Positions 18,668 to 28,320 of a DNA stretch of 64,000 nucleotides are shown here, in pieces; position 1 is the stretch's first letter; the number at the start of each line of letters is the position of its first letter. The stretch comes from an uncultured Dorea sp. Its GTDB lineage: Bacteria; Bacillota; Clostridia; Lachnospirales; Lachnospiraceae. The stretch spans positions 86,087 to 150,086 of the forward strand of contig CAJUMF010000003.1 of NCBI GenBank assembly GCA_910586965.1. Direction: 5' to 3'. Position numbers and translations under genes: made by a program. Below the pieces are notes generated by a model. That model ran no database searches. It saw only the letters and a list, made by a program, of their open reading frames with translations, and was not told the DNA's origin.

Positions 18668-20071
18668 GTCCAATTATATGGAGGGCGTTGTCAAGGGAGA
18701 TGAATACTGGCCGGGAAGCGGAACTGAATATTGGCCCAATATGACACAAGAGACAGATCCGACAAAAGTAAAATGGGCGAGATTCATCGGAAAAAACGGC
18801 GTAGGTATTTATGAATATGATAATGGAGGCGACGGGTGGTATCGGCCGCATGAAAACTGTAAGATGCGTTTTCTCGGCAAACAGTATGAATTCTGCGAGG
18901 TGTGTAAAGAAGGATTGAGAAAAGCTTTCTGTAAATCGACCGCTCAGAGTAAGTACTTTATCGTAAGAAAAGGCGATAAAGAGGCGACGGGAGATACTTT
19001 GGGCGAGAAGCTCAAGTTAACATATAAGGATGCGGAAGGAAACGAGGTGACGGGTGTACCGGCAAAGGCGGGTACATATAAAGTTGAAGCGGCTTTCGAG
19101 GGTAATGAAACATATGATGCGTGTTCGATCGCGGCAGAATATACGATAGAACTTCCGGATTTGATTACATTAGGTGTTGAAAATAAGGTATTCGATGGAA
19201 AACCAGTTGTGCCTGATGTAAAAGTTAAATATGATAAAGAATATGAAGTGAAATATCACTATACAGGGACTATTCCGAGGGTACAGAGCAGTTATGGCAG
19301 AACAGAAAGATGCTCAGAGAATACAGTTCTTGAAAGATGTCTATTGTCACTGGTATGGGACAGATTGTGCACCGATTCTCTCTCGTGCATACGATGAGAA
19401 ATTTGTAGAGAATGGGAAACCAGTTGATCTTGCTCCGCATTTCCATACCTATGTTTCGGGAAAAGATGTACCTGTAAAATATGTGATTTCTTATTATGCG
19501 GAGGCAGTGCTTGATACGAATGGAAAGGATACCTTGCCGGTTAAACTGGATGGCAAAACTTATAACCTTGCAAAGATAAGAGGCGGGACAACATTCACAA
19601 TTCAGCCGAAAGGCACGACTACAACAGTGAACCAGCCTAAGACACTTACACTTTCTAAGATCAGCTATAAGTATGACGGAAAAGTAAAGAAACCGTCTGT
19701 AACAGTAAAAGGTACGGCAGGAAAAGTCATTCCGGCATCAAATTATACGGTTACTTATGCAAAGGGTAGAAAAAATGTTGCTGTATATGCGGTAACGGTG
19801 ACATTCAAAGGTCAATATAAAGGGACGCTTTCAGGAAGTTTTAAGATCGTACCGAAAACAACAGTATTCCGCAAAGAAGAAGTTTACAAGCGGAGTAAAG
19901 ACCGTTACGATCAAAAAGAATAAGACGACTTCGAAGAAGATTACGAAATTAAAGAAGAATAAAAAATACTATGTAAGAATCCGCACATATAAGATAGTAA
20001 AAGTGAATGGAAAATCTAAAAAGGTTTACTCATCATGGACAAAAGTAAAGAGTGCGAAAACGAAAAGGTAA
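18666..20071 (+). pseudogene. Broken M64 (IgA-protease-like) peptidase/surface protein, two frameshifts
   Basis: Three coding pieces in different frames read as one decayed protein. The first (to about 19260) resembles the C-terminal part of M64 peptidases: WARFIGKNGVGIYEY, GWYRPHENCKMRFLG and CEVC. It continues into an Ig-like segment. A net -1 shift near 19260-19290 moves the frame to the second piece (HFHTYVSGKDVPVKY ... GSFKIVPK). A second shift near 19880 leads to a fibronectin-III-like tail ending YSSWTKVKSAKTKR at 20071. The catalytic HExxH part is absent, because the 5' end abuts the terminator of the upstream gene. It is probably a remnant joined here by deletion. Confidence 0.7.
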
Positions 20072-20105
20072 TGTAAATATATAAGGCTTAAAATATGAGC
20101 TGAAA

Positions 20106-20159
20106 AAAACAGGAGCAGGCGAGTCTGAAAAGAAGGAAGATTATGCCTGCTCCTGTTTT
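20106..20159. terminator. Bidirectional terminator between the pseudogene and alpha-galactosidase
   Basis: Perfect 15-bp stem AAAACAGGAGCAGGC / GCCTGCTCCTGTTTT, 24-base loop, flanked by A and T runs that suit both strands. Confidence 0.8.
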
Positions 20160-20208
20160 ATATTATTTCACTGCCGATTTTGGAGGACGACAGATGAAAT
20201 ACGATAAT

Positions 20209-22395
20209 TTAAACTGCTCTTATATGGAACTGGAATGCTGTATACTCCGGAACCTCCCTCGGAATCGGAAGTCCGGCGTTCATCAGAGCGGAGCCGGACA
20301 GCGTATACTGCCCGTCGTTGACAGAATACACGGTATCGGCGTTAAGCCCTTTTGCGCGGACATATTCCTGCGGTCCGTTGCAGGTAAGGTTCGTAACGAC
20401 TACGCTTAAGAGAGATTCCTGCCTGTCCTTTGTCACATGCTGCCAGGCGGTCATGTTGCCAACCGCAAACGGGTTGCTTAAGCGGTAGTAATCGCCCTTG
20501 ATGATAATATGGTAATATTTTCGGAACAGTTCGCTCTGTTCTTTGCAGAGCTTTTGCTCTTCCGCGGTCAGATGGGTCGCATCCAGCTCATAGCCGAAAG
20601 TGCCTCCCATTGCCACGACAGCTTTTGTCTTTAACGGCACGAGCTTTCCGCTGTCGGAAATGTGCGCGCCCATGCAGGACGGCGGATAGACAAAGGAAGT
20701 TCCGTAGTGGAGTTTCAGCCGGTCGATGGGGTGGTTGTTGTCGCTGACCCAGTACTGCGGGTAATAGTGGAGCATCGCCGCGTCAAAACGCCCGCCGCCT
20801 CCGCTGCATCCCTCGAACAGGATGTCCGGATGGGTCTTTATGATGGCGTTCATGGTGCGGTACAATCCTAAAATATAACGGTGATACACTTCGCCCTGCT
20901 TGCCGGCGGGCAGGGCATTTGACCAGATGTCTGCCAGGGAGCGGTTGATATCCCATTTTACATAGTAGATATTGGCATCGTCTAAGATGGCGTTGACCTT
21001 TTCAATCAGGTAGTCCTGCACGTCTTTGCGGCTCATGTCCAGGGCAATCTGGTTGCGGCTCCGAACCTCCGGGCGCCCGGGAATCTTCATGGCCCATTCC
21101 GGATGTGCGCGGTAGAGGTCGCTGTCTTCGGACACCATCTCCGGTTCGAACCAGATGCCGAACTTCATTCCAAGGTCGTTGATTTGCTCCACAAGAGCGT
21201 GGAGTCCGCATTTGATTTTATTTTTATTGACAAACCAGTCTCCCAGGCCGCTGTTGTCATCGTCTCGTTTCCCGAACCAGCCGTCGTCCATGACAAGCAG
21301 CTCTACGCCCATGTTCTTCGCGGCTTTCGCGATTTCCACAAGCTTTTTGTCATCGAAATCCATAAAGGCAGCCTCCCAGCTATTGATCAGCACGGGGCGC
21401 TCTATCTCAGTCACAAATTTGCTCTCGCAAAGGTTTGTGCGGTAAAAATTATGGTAAAGGTGGGAAAGGCCGGTCAGTCCATGTTCGGTAAATGCCATTA
21501 CGACTTCCGGGCATTCAAAGGTTTCGCCCGGTTTCACCTCGTAGACGAACTGTTTCGGATGGATGCCCATTACAAGCCGGAGTTGGTCGTACTGGTCAAG
21601 CTCTGCCTCGGCAAGGAAGTTGCCGCTGTACATGAGGGAGAATCCGTAGCATTTTCCGTAATCCTCGGTCGCCTCCTTGTCGCAGAGCACGACAAACGGG
21701 TTCTGCTGGTGGCTGGAGGAGCCGCGCACACTGCTGATAGTGTGGATATGGTGGGTCAAGGGCTGGCGTTCCACCTGCCGTTCCTGGCCGTACCGTCCGG
21801 GAAGGCTTAGAAGGTCCATGCCGGAGCCGTTGATAAAGTCCAGGCATACGGACATGATTTTCTTCAGATGAATCGGAGCTTTGCCGTTATTTTTTACTTT
21901 GACGGCTCTCGTGATGATGTCAGCCTCCTCGAACACGCTGTATAAAAGAATCACATCCACGTTGCTCACCGAATCTGTCAGAGTGACCTCAAGGGTCTTT
22001 ACGGTGTCGCCTTTATTTGCAAAGACTGTGGGAAGAGTCTCCAAGCGGTACTTCCCGTCGGTGATGGAAATTTTTCTGGCTTTGCCGCTGAAAGAATAAC
22101 TGCCGTCGCCGTTTACCACTTCGATGCTGGCGGTGCGGAAATCCCCCTGCTGCTGGGTGGAAAATTCCTGGGGCTGCGCGTCTAGAGAGAAGGTGCGCTC
22201 GCCCAGCGATTCGTAAGGGTTGCCGGAAAAGCCCCGGTCGTACTGCATGATCTGGTAGCTTAAGTCAGCGTCATGAAGAGTGGGACCGTAATAGAGGTGG
22301 AACAGGTAATCGAGATTTCCAATCTTCATCTGGTATGAAGTGTTTTTCGTGTGTAAAGTGATCGTGTTATTTGTTTTATTGTGAACAATTCCCAT
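20209..22395 (-). CDS. Alpha-galactosidase, glycoside hydrolase family 36
   Basis: Hydrolyses terminal alpha-galactosides such as raffinose and melibiose. The 728-residue length and order of domains match GH36: N-terminal beta-supersandwich, (beta/alpha)8 barrel with MDDGWFGKRDDD (about 365), nucleophile KWDINR (Asp about 479), CSGGGGRFD and acid/base WVSDN (Asp about 549), then a beta C-domain. No signal peptide, so intracellular. RBS AAGGAGG is 11 bases before ATG. GC and codon use are higher than in the surface genes around it. No transporter is adjacent. Confidence 0.93.
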   Translation of the reverse strand: MGIVHNKTNNTITLHTKNTSYQMKIGNLDYLFHLYYGPTLHDADLSYQIMQYDRGFSGNPYESLGERTFSLDAQPQEFSTQQQGDFRTASIEVVNGDGSYSFSGKARKISITDGKYRLETLPTVFANKGDTVKTLEVTLTDSVSNVDVILLYSVFEEADIITRAVKVKNNGKAPIHLKKIMSVCLDFINGSGMDLLSLPGRYGQERQVERQPLTHHIHTISSVRGSSSHQQNPFVVLCDKEATEDYGKCYGFSLMYSGNFLAEAELDQYDQLRLVMGIHPKQFVYEVKPGETFECPEVVMAFTEHGLTGLSHLYHNFYRTNLCESKFVTEIERPVLINSWEAAFMDFDDKKLVEIAKAAKNMGVELLVMDDGWFGKRDDDNSGLGDWFVNKNKIKCGLHALVEQINDLGMKFGIWFEPEMVSEDSDLYRAHPEWAMKIPGRPEVRSRNQIALDMSRKDVQDYLIEKVNAILDDANIYYVKWDINRSLADIWSNALPAGKQGEVYHRYILGLYRTMNAIIKTHPDILFEGCSGGGGRFDAAMLHYYPQYWVSDNNHPIDRLKLHYGTSFVYPPSCMGAHISDSGKLVPLKTKAVVAMGGTFGYELDATHLTAEEQKLCKEQSELFRKYYHIIIKGDYYRLSNPFAVGNMTAWQHVTKDRQESLLSVVVTNLTCNGPQEYVRAKGLNADTVYSVNDGQYTLSGSALMNAGLPIPREVPEYTAFQFHIRAV

Positions 22396-22547
22396 GGGTG
22401 CCGTGACCTCCTTGTAGTTAGTAAAAAAAGTATATCATATTTAGAGGGAAGTTCATTTATTCAGAATGTCAGAAAAAAATGGGGAAACGTAGTGCATAAG
22501 TAACATGACAGGGAAAGAAATTTTATAATTGATATAATGACAATGTG

Positions 22548-22576
22548 TTGACAATAACCGAGCTTATGAGTATGCT
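22548..22576 (+). promoter_or_regulatory. Promoter of the RelB/YafQ pair
   Basis: TTGACA (22548-22553), 17-bp spacer, TATGCT (22571-22576), 25 bases before the antitoxin start. Confidence 0.5.
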
Positions 22577-22600
22577 ATATTTAATATGGAGGTGCTGTAT

Positions 22601-22873
22601 ATGGCAACAACAAATTTGAATATTAGAACAGAGAAAGCTATCAAAGAGCAGGCAGAGGAGATTTTTAATGAACTTGGTCTGAACATGACAACTGCTGTAA
22701 ATATGTTTCTTAGAACTACTATACGAGAACATGGTATTCCTTTTGAATTAAAGCTGGATGTGCCGAATGAAACAACGTTTGCTGCTATCGAAGAAGGCAG
22801 AAAGCTCGTGGCTGATCCTTCTGCTCCGAGATATTCCAATATGGATGAGCTTAAGGAGGCACTCGAAGTATGA
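22601..22873 (+). CDS. RelB/DinJ-family antitoxin
   Basis: A 90-residue antitoxin starting MATTNLNIRTEKAIKEQAE. The ribbon-helix-helix N-terminus (NIRTEKAIKEQ ... GLNMTTAVNMFLR) is typical of DinJ/RelB, and the C-terminal part would wrap the toxin. An upstream in-frame ATG exists, but GGAGG is best placed for the ATG at 22601. It overlaps the toxin by 4 bp and would autorepress the promoter just upstream. Confidence 0.85.
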   Translation: MATTNLNIRTEKAIKEQAEEIFNELGLNMTTAVNMFLRTTIREHGIPFELKLDVPNETTFAAIEEGRKLVADPSAPRYSNMDELKEALEV

Positions 22874-23151
22874 AATATGATGTACAGTTTACCAATCAGT
22901 TTAAGAAGGACTTGAAACTTGCGAAAAAGCAAAATAAGAATCTTGATAAACTGTTTGAGGTAATTAGTACCTTAGCGGAAGGCAAAGCATTAGATGCAAA
23001 ATACAGAGATCATAGCCTTGCAGGTGATTATAAAGGGGCGAGAGAATGTCATGTTGAGCCAGATTGGCTGTTGATTTATGAGATTTGTGGTGATGTACTG
23101 GTTCTGTTGCTTTACAGGCTCGGAACACATTCGGAGTTATTCAAAAAGTAG
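22870..23151 (+). CDS. YafQ/RelE-type mRNA interferase toxin
   Basis: A 93-residue toxin of the YafQ branch of RelE/ParE. Seen are the KDLKLAKKQNKNLDKL helix, the DHSLAGDYKGARECHVEPDWLLIYE block with the catalytic His/Asp region, and the LYRLGTHSELF end. It would cleave mRNA at the ribosome and be held by the upstream antitoxin, with which it is translationally coupled. Confidence 0.88.
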   Translation: MKYDVQFTNQFKKDLKLAKKQNKNLDKLFEVISTLAEGKALDAKYRDHSLAGDYKGARECHVEPDWLLIYEICGDVLVLLLYRLGTHSELFKK

Positions 23152-23192
23152 TTTTTGAAAAATATATTTTCTTATAGAAGGAGTTGTTTCAC

Positions 23193-23828
23193 ATGCGAAA
23201 GAAGGAGCGGGCGTTTGAAATCATCGGGCGGCTGAAAAAGGAATACCCGGATGCGGGTTGTACGCTGGACTACGACCAGGCGTGGAAACTTTTAGTCAGC
23301 GTACGGCTTGCGGCACAGTGTACGGATGCGCGGGTGAATGTTGTGGTTGAAGGGCTTTATGAGAAATATCCGGATATTGACGCGCTGGCGGCGGCGGACC
23401 CGGCGGATATTGAGGAGATTGTAAGACCCTGCGGGCTGGGGAAGAGTAAGGCGAGGGATATCAGCGCATGTATGCGGATGCTTAAAGACGAGTACGGCGG
23501 GAAGGTGCCGAAGGATTTTGACGCGCTTTTGAAACTGCCGGGCGTCGGGAGGAAAAGCGCGAACCTTATTATGGGCGACGTGTTCGGGGAACCGGCGATT
23601 GTGACGGATACCCACTGCATCCGCCTGGTGAACCGGATGGGGCTTGTGGACGGCATCAAGGAGCCGAAGAAGGTGGAGATGGCCCTCTGGAAGATTATCC
23701 CGCCAGAGGAAGGGAGCGATTTCTGCCACCGGCTGGTTTATCACGGGCGGGATGTGTGTACGGCGAGGACAAAGCCTTACTGCGAGAAATGCTGCCTTGC
23801 GGATATCTGCAAGAAGGCGGGCGTGTAG
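23193..23828 (+). CDS. nth: Endonuclease III (DNA glycosylase/AP lyase)
   Basis: Removes oxidised pyrimidines and nicks AP sites. The helix-hairpin-helix LPGVGRKSAN (about 109-118) supplies the catalytic Lys, and IVTDTHCIRL (about 129) the catalytic Asp. The C-terminal [4Fe-4S] cluster ligands are C-x7-C-x2-C-x5-C (CTARTKPYCEKCCLADIC), one residue longer in the first gap than in E. coli. ATG at 23193 has AAGGAG 9 bases upstream. 211 residues, normal length. It begins a higher-GC block that includes recQ and the CDF transporter. Confidence 0.92.
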   Translation: MRKKERAFEIIGRLKKEYPDAGCTLDYDQAWKLLVSVRLAAQCTDARVNVVVEGLYEKYPDIDALAAADPADIEEIVRPCGLGKSKARDISACMRMLKDEYGGKVPKDFDALLKLPGVGRKSANLIMGDVFGEPAIVTDTHCIRLVNRMGLVDGIKEPKKVEMALWKIIPPEEGSDFCHRLVYHGRDVCTARTKPYCEKCCLADICKKAGV

Positions 23829-23862
23829 ATATGCAGGCGGATTTTAGATTGATACCGCGCAG

Positions 23863-24192
23863 TTGTCAGATAAGAAAGCGATAAGAGAAAGGCGGCGTTT
23901 TAAAGTGGCGGATATTATCGGAATGTTAGACGAATTACAGAACAAGGCCCTTCATCAGGAGGGGCTTAAAGAGAGGTTTCTTGCGACAAGGAATGACCCG
24001 TCTCCGGTCAGTGCGTTTTGCCGCGTGTGCCGGGAGGAGGGCTATGAGATTTACGAGATGGAGCTTGTCTGCGCGGGGGAGGATTTCCATGCGGCGATGA
24101 AACGCAGCACCAACGGCGGCGGGGAAAATTCGCCGAAACTTGCAGGACAGGATGATTTTTATGAATTATTTCTTGCAGCGATAGAGGATTAA
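23863..24192 (+). CDS. Hypothetical protein, weakly Nif11-like
   Basis: A 109-residue protein (TTG start) or about 95 residues if the GTG at 23905 is used, where GAGAAAGGCGG lies upstream. The part around LKERFLATRNDPSPVSAFCRVCREEGYEIYE resembles the Nif11 leader-type helical module. The end is STNGGGENSP ... DDFYELFLAAIED. It is not recognised with confidence. It lies between nth and recQ in a close, same-strand array and may be part of that DNA-repair unit. Confidence 0.6.
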   Translation: MSDKKAIRERRRFKVADIIGMLDELQNKALHQEGLKERFLATRNDPSPVSAFCRVCREEGYEIYEMELVCAGEDFHAAMKRSTNGGGENSPKLAGQDDFYELFLAAIED

Positions 24193-24325
24193 TTGGAATT
24201 GCCGGCGAACGGCAGTCAGCAGTACAGAAGGGAAGGAATGGAAGATAGAACGGGCAAGGAAAGTTTTAAAGCAATATTTTGGGTATGAAGATTTCAGGGA
24301 AGGGCAGGCAAAGCTTATCGGTGCG

Positions 24326-26191
24326 GTGCTTGGCGGGCATGACGTGCTTGGCATCATGCCTACGGGCGCGGGCAAATCCATCTGCTTTCAGGTTCCGGCG
24401 CTTATGGCGGAGGGGATTACCCTTGTCATATCCCCGCTGATTTCGCTGATGAAGGATCAGGTGAGCGCCCTGAATCAGGCGGGCATCCATGCGGCGTATC
24501 TGAACAGCTCTCTGACCATGGGGCAGTATACGAAGGCTTTACAGCTTGCGAAGGCGGGAAGATACAAGATTATCTATGTCGCCCCGGAGCGGCTTGCGAC
24601 GGAAGGATTTCTTGACTTTGCCCTTAGCAGCGGGGTGAAGATATCTATGGTCGCGGTGGATGAGGCGCACTGTGTTTCCCAGTGGGGACAGGATTTCCGC
24701 CCGGGATATTTGAAAATTGCGGAATTTATCCGGAAATTTCCGCACAGGCCGGTTGTCTGTGCATATACTGCTACTGCGACGGAAGATGTGCGGGGAGATA
24801 TCATAGAGCTTTTGGAGCTTAAGGAGCCCGCGGTGACGGTGACGGGATTTGACCGGGATAATCTGTATTTTGCGGTGAAAAAGCCGGCGGATAAGTATAA
24901 GGAGCTGGTTACATATCTCAGGAAAAAGGAGCAGGAGCTTTCGGGGTGCAGCGGGATTATCTACTGCCTGACGAGAAAGAGTGTGGAGGATATCTGTTAT
25001 CGGCTGCGGCAGGACGGATTTTCGGTGACCCGGTATCATGCAGGGCTTGACGACGAGGAACGGCGGGAGAATCAGGATGATTTTATCTACGACAGACGGC
25101 ATGTGATGGTGGCGACCAATGCTTTTGGGATGGGCATTGACAAGTCGGACGTGCGGTTTGTCGTTCATTATAATATGCCGAAAAATATGGAGAGCTACTA
25201 TCAGGAGGCGGGGCGAGCCGGGAGGGACGGCGCGCCGGCAGAATGCATACTCTATTATGAGCCGTCGGACGTGCGGATGAACCAGATGTTTATCGGAAAT
25301 AATGAGAATAACGAGATGCTTGATGCGGCGGCGAAGGCGCTCATTGAGGAGCGTGACCGATGGCGGCTTAAGCAGATGACGTTTTATTGCTTTACATCGG
25401 AGTGTCTGAGGCATTATATTTTAAAATATTTTGGCGAGGAGACTTCCGGGTACTGCGGGAATTGCCTGAACTGCCTGACGCAGTTTGAGGAGGTGGACAT
25501 CACAAGGGAGGTGTCTGCAATTCTGAAATGTATCCGGGAGAACTGGACGGCTTACGGCGTTACGACGGTCATTGATATCTTAAGGGGCGCAAAGAGCCAG
25601 CGGATTCTCAGTAAGAACCTGGATAAAAATTCCCAGTACGGGCGGCTCGGTGACCAGTCCGTGACCCGCCTCCGTCAGATCATACAGGAGATGATGTATC
25701 AGGGGTATCTGGAGCTTTCCGGGGATACTTACCCAGTGTTAAGGCTCGCGCAGGGGGCGCGGGAGCAGCAGGGATTGCCGATAGCGGAGCAGCAGACATC
25801 GCTGACAGCCGGGGAGCAGGAGCCAATGCCGAAGGCGGGCGAGGAGACGGCTCCCATAATCTTAAAGCTGCCGAAGGAGCAGGAGAGGAAAAAAGGCGGT
25901 TCCGGGGGAGAATCCGGGAGTGCAGGCGGAAGGAAGAGGAAAAAAGCCGGAGCGGCAGCCGCCCTCAGGGAGCAGGATATGGAGCTTTTCGAGGAGCTTA
26001 GGGCACTTCGGAGAGATATTGCGGCGGAGGAAAAGGTGCCGCCTTATATTATATTTTCCGACAAGACGCTTGTCCTTATGTGCCTGAGCCGGCCGAAGGA
26101 TACCGCCGGGATGCTTAATATCAGCGGAATCGGGGAGTATAAAGTGAAGAAGTACGGGGAGAGGTTCCTGACGGTGCTTAAGGACACATAA
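24326..26191 (+). CDS. recQ: ATP-dependent DNA helicase RecQ (apparent frameshift at the 5' end)
   Basis: A superfamily-2 helicase: Walker A MPTGAGKS, DEAH box VDEAHCVSQWGQDFRPGY, motif VI QEAGRAGRDG, RecQ zinc domain (CFTSEC ... YCGNCLNC, about 350-385), a winged helix, a low-complexity linker (about 480-555) and a C-terminal HRDC domain. Coding similarity extends upstream to about 24245 (IERARKVLKQYFGYEDFREGQ), including the Q-motif. The only well-placed ATG (24238, with AAGGGAAGGA before it) is in another frame: removing one base from GAAGATAG would join them. The in-frame GTG at 24326 would lose the Q-motif. Either a frameshift mutation, a sequencing error or a rare start codon is involved. 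Confidence 0.85.
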   Translation: MLGGHDVLGIMPTGAGKSICFQVPALMAEGITLVISPLISLMKDQVSALNQAGIHAAYLNSSLTMGQYTKALQLAKAGRYKIIYVAPERLATEGFLDFALSSGVKISMVAVDEAHCVSQWGQDFRPGYLKIAEFIRKFPHRPVVCAYTATATEDVRGDIIELLELKEPAVTVTGFDRDNLYFAVKKPADKYKELVTYLRKKEQELSGCSGIIYCLTRKSVEDICYRLRQDGFSVTRYHAGLDDEERRENQDDFIYDRRHVMVATNAFGMGIDKSDVRFVVHYNMPKNMESYYQEAGRAGRDGAPAECILYYEPSDVRMNQMFIGNNENNEMLDAAAKALIEERDRWRLKQMTFYCFTSECLRHYILKYFGEETSGYCGNCLNCLTQFEEVDITREVSAILKCIRENWTAYGVTTVIDILRGAKSQRILSKNLDKNSQYGRLGDQSVTRLRQIIQEMMYQGYLELSGDTYPVLRLAQGAREQQGLPIAEQQTSLTAGEQEPMPKAGEETAPIILKLPKEQERKKGGSGGESGSAGGRKRKKAGAAAALREQDMELFEELRALRRDIAAEEKVPPYIIFSDKTLVLMCLSRPKDTAGMLNISGIGEYKVKKYGERFLTVLKDT

Positions 26192-26250
26192 GGATTTGTT
26201 TTAATTAAGATAGATGAGGAATTTGCAGCGGACAGGGAGGCATAAATAAT

Positions 26251-27129
26251 ATGGCGGATAACGGAAAACAGATTGCGATACGGGTGTCTATCGTCAGCGT
26301 GGCGGTGAATATCCTTTTATCGGTGCTTAAACTTGCGGCGGGGCTCATCGCCCATTCTGGGGCGATGGTGTCGGACGCGGTGCATTCGGCGTCGGATGTG
26401 TTCAGTACATTTGTGGTGATGATTGGGGTGCATATGGCAAGCAAGGAGGCGGATGAAGAACATCCTTACGGCCATGAGCGGATGGAGTGCGTGGCGGCAA
26501 TCGTGCTGGCGGCTGTGCTGTTCGCGACGGGTCTGGCGATTGGGTATACCGGGCTTGAGCAGCTTTTGGGCGGCTATGAGGAGATAAAAGTTCCGGGGGC
26601 GCTTGCCCTTCTGGCGGCGCTCATCTCGATCGGGGTGAAGGAGTGGATGTACTGGTATACGGTGCTGGCGGCGAAGAAGATTAATTCGGGGGCGCTTAAG
26701 GCGGACGCGTGGCATCACCGCTCAGACGCCCTGTCTTCGGTGGGCGCCCTGTTTGGAATCGCGGGGGCGAGGATGGGCTACCCGTTTCTTGACTGTGTGG
26801 CCAGCGTGATAATCTGCGCTTTTGTCATCAAGGCGGCGTATGACATCTTTAAGGACGCGGTTGACAAGATGCTGGATACGGCGTGTGATAAGGATACGGT
26901 GAAAAAACTTCAGAAAATCATCCTGAACCAGCCGGGAGTCCTTGGAATCAGCAAATTGACGACGCGGATTTTCGGGTCGAAGATTTATGTGGATGTGGAG
27001 ATTGAGGCGGACGGGGATATGACGCTCAGAGCCGCCCATGAGGTGGCGGAAAATGTCCACCATGCCATTGAGCAGGGGGCGAGCGATGTGAAACACTGCA
27101 TGGTGCATGTGAATCCGCGGCGGGTGTAA
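26251..27129 (+). CDS. Cation diffusion facilitator (CDF) family metal transporter
   Basis: A 292-residue membrane exporter of divalent metals (Zn, Fe, Mn or Co). Five to six hydrophobic helices span about 10-205. The CDF metal site residues occur in SDAVHSASD (41-49, helix II) and HHRSDALSS (about 154-162, helix V). The C-terminal cytoplasmic dimer domain has KLTTRIFGSKIYVDVEIEAD. GGGAGG precedes the ATG. The metal is not predictable from sequence. Confidence 0.9.
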   Translation: MADNGKQIAIRVSIVSVAVNILLSVLKLAAGLIAHSGAMVSDAVHSASDVFSTFVVMIGVHMASKEADEEHPYGHERMECVAAIVLAAVLFATGLAIGYTGLEQLLGGYEEIKVPGALALLAALISIGVKEWMYWYTVLAAKKINSGALKADAWHHRSDALSSVGALFGIAGARMGYPFLDCVASVIICAFVIKAAYDIFKDAVDKMLDTACDKDTVKKLQKIILNQPGVLGISKLTTRIFGSKIYVDVEIEADGDMTLRAAHEVAENVHHAIEQGASDVKHCMVHVNPRRV

Positions 27130-27216
27130 GATGACTGTTTTTAGGATTGTGGGAGCACGAAGTGCGGAACAATCCGTGGCATCATAGGGGCAAAAATAGC
27201 AGCGCACACGGGCGGC

Positions 27217-28125
27217 TTAGATGTCCGCCGCCCACTGCTGAAGGAATTCCTGGCAGAATTTAATAAAGTCAGTCTGGCTCGCGTGGAAGTAACTGTTACG
27301 CATAGAGATAAGATTGTAAGAATGGAAAGCGTAGTAATCGTCAATGTAGATTTGCTGCAGCTTTCCTTCTTTTAATTCCCGGGCAACGGCGCTCTTATAG
27401 AGGAAAGCAATCCCAATGTTCTGCATAATGAATTGTTTTACGATTGTAAGCCCGTTGCTGACTTCGATTCGGCTGTCAAAACGCATAGTTACGATATTGT
27501 TGTCCCGGAAAATGGATTCTAAACGTTTCCGGGATGGGGTCTTGTCCACGCCGAGTATAAGGGTGCTGCTGTAGACATCATCAATTGGCACATGTTTTTC
27601 AGCCAGGGGATGCTCGGGAGAGCATACGCAGATGGTGCTGCTGCTGCACAGTTCGTAATAATCATGTTCTGTTTTGGACACGATTCCGTCCATCAGAAAG
27701 AAGTCTAAATCCCCTCCGTTTAACATTCGGGACAGCTCGTCATAGTTGTCCGTTACGATTCTTATCTTGTAATCCGGATTATTTTTCATGAAATCAATAA
27801 TCAGATATGGAAGGAACGATTCGCCGGCTGACTGCTCCGCGCCCAGACGCAGGACTTTTATGGAGTCGGACGAGGATGCCAGCTGCTCTTTTATGCGTTC
27901 CGAGTCTGAATAAACCGAATTGGTATACTGATATAAAGTCTTTCCGGCAGGAGTCAGATGGAATTTCCGGTTCTGGTATGTATAGAGCTTTGTCTGGTAA
28001 TAGGACTCCAGATATTTAATGTGGTGGGAAACGGCGGGCTGTGTAATATGCAATTTTTCGGCGGTTTTGGTAAAACTATTTGTGTGGCACAGTGTCAGGA
28101 ATGTTAGTAAACGGAAATCCAGCAT
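27217..28125 (-). CDS. LysR-family transcriptional regulator
   Basis: A 302-residue regulator. The N-terminal winged helix (FTKTAEKLHITQPAVSHHIK, about 18-37) is followed by the periplasmic-binding-like effector domain (about 90-295). It is divergent from an Asp/Glu/hydantoin-racemase-like gene, its probable target. A dyad in the intergenic region could be its operator. Effector unknown. Confidence 0.9.
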   Translation of the reverse strand: MLDFRLLTFLTLCHTNSFTKTAEKLHITQPAVSHHIKYLESYYQTKLYTYQNRKFHLTPAGKTLYQYTNSVYSDSERIKEQLASSSDSIKVLRLGAEQSAGESFLPYLIIDFMKNNPDYKIRIVTDNYDELSRMLNGGDLDFFLMDGIVSKTEHDYYELCSSSTICVCSPEHPLAEKHVPIDDVYSSTLILGVDKTPSRKRLESIFRDNNIVTMRFDSRIEVSNGLTIVKQFIMQNIGIAFLYKSAVARELKEGKLQQIYIDDYYAFHSYNLISMRNSYFHASQTDFIKFCQEFLQQWAADI

Positions 28126-28141
28126 AGTATTGCCTCCTTGT

Positions 28142-28160
28142 CTATTAATTTGCGTAATAG
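28142..28160. promoter_or_regulatory. Dyad operator candidate for the LysR regulator
   Basis: CTATTA-N7-TAATAG is a perfect 6+6 dyad with the T-N11-A core expected for LysR boxes, 17 bp upstream of the regulator's start codon and inside the divergent promoter region shared with the racemase gene. Confidence 0.5.
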
Positions 28161-28320
28161 ATAAATTAGTATTTATAATTTTATTATAGAGATAAATGCT
28201 GGTATAATCAATAATAAGTTAAATTAATCAGAAAATATATCGATATAATATACATTTTTCTGGTTATTTCATTTTACATATATAAGGAAAAATAATGAGA
28301 AATCGATAGGAGGAGGACAT

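Noticed and set aside
24539..25414. Long open frame on the minus strand within recQ
   Set aside because: It is the mirror of a high-GC coding gene and has no family motifs; recQ is clear on the other strand.
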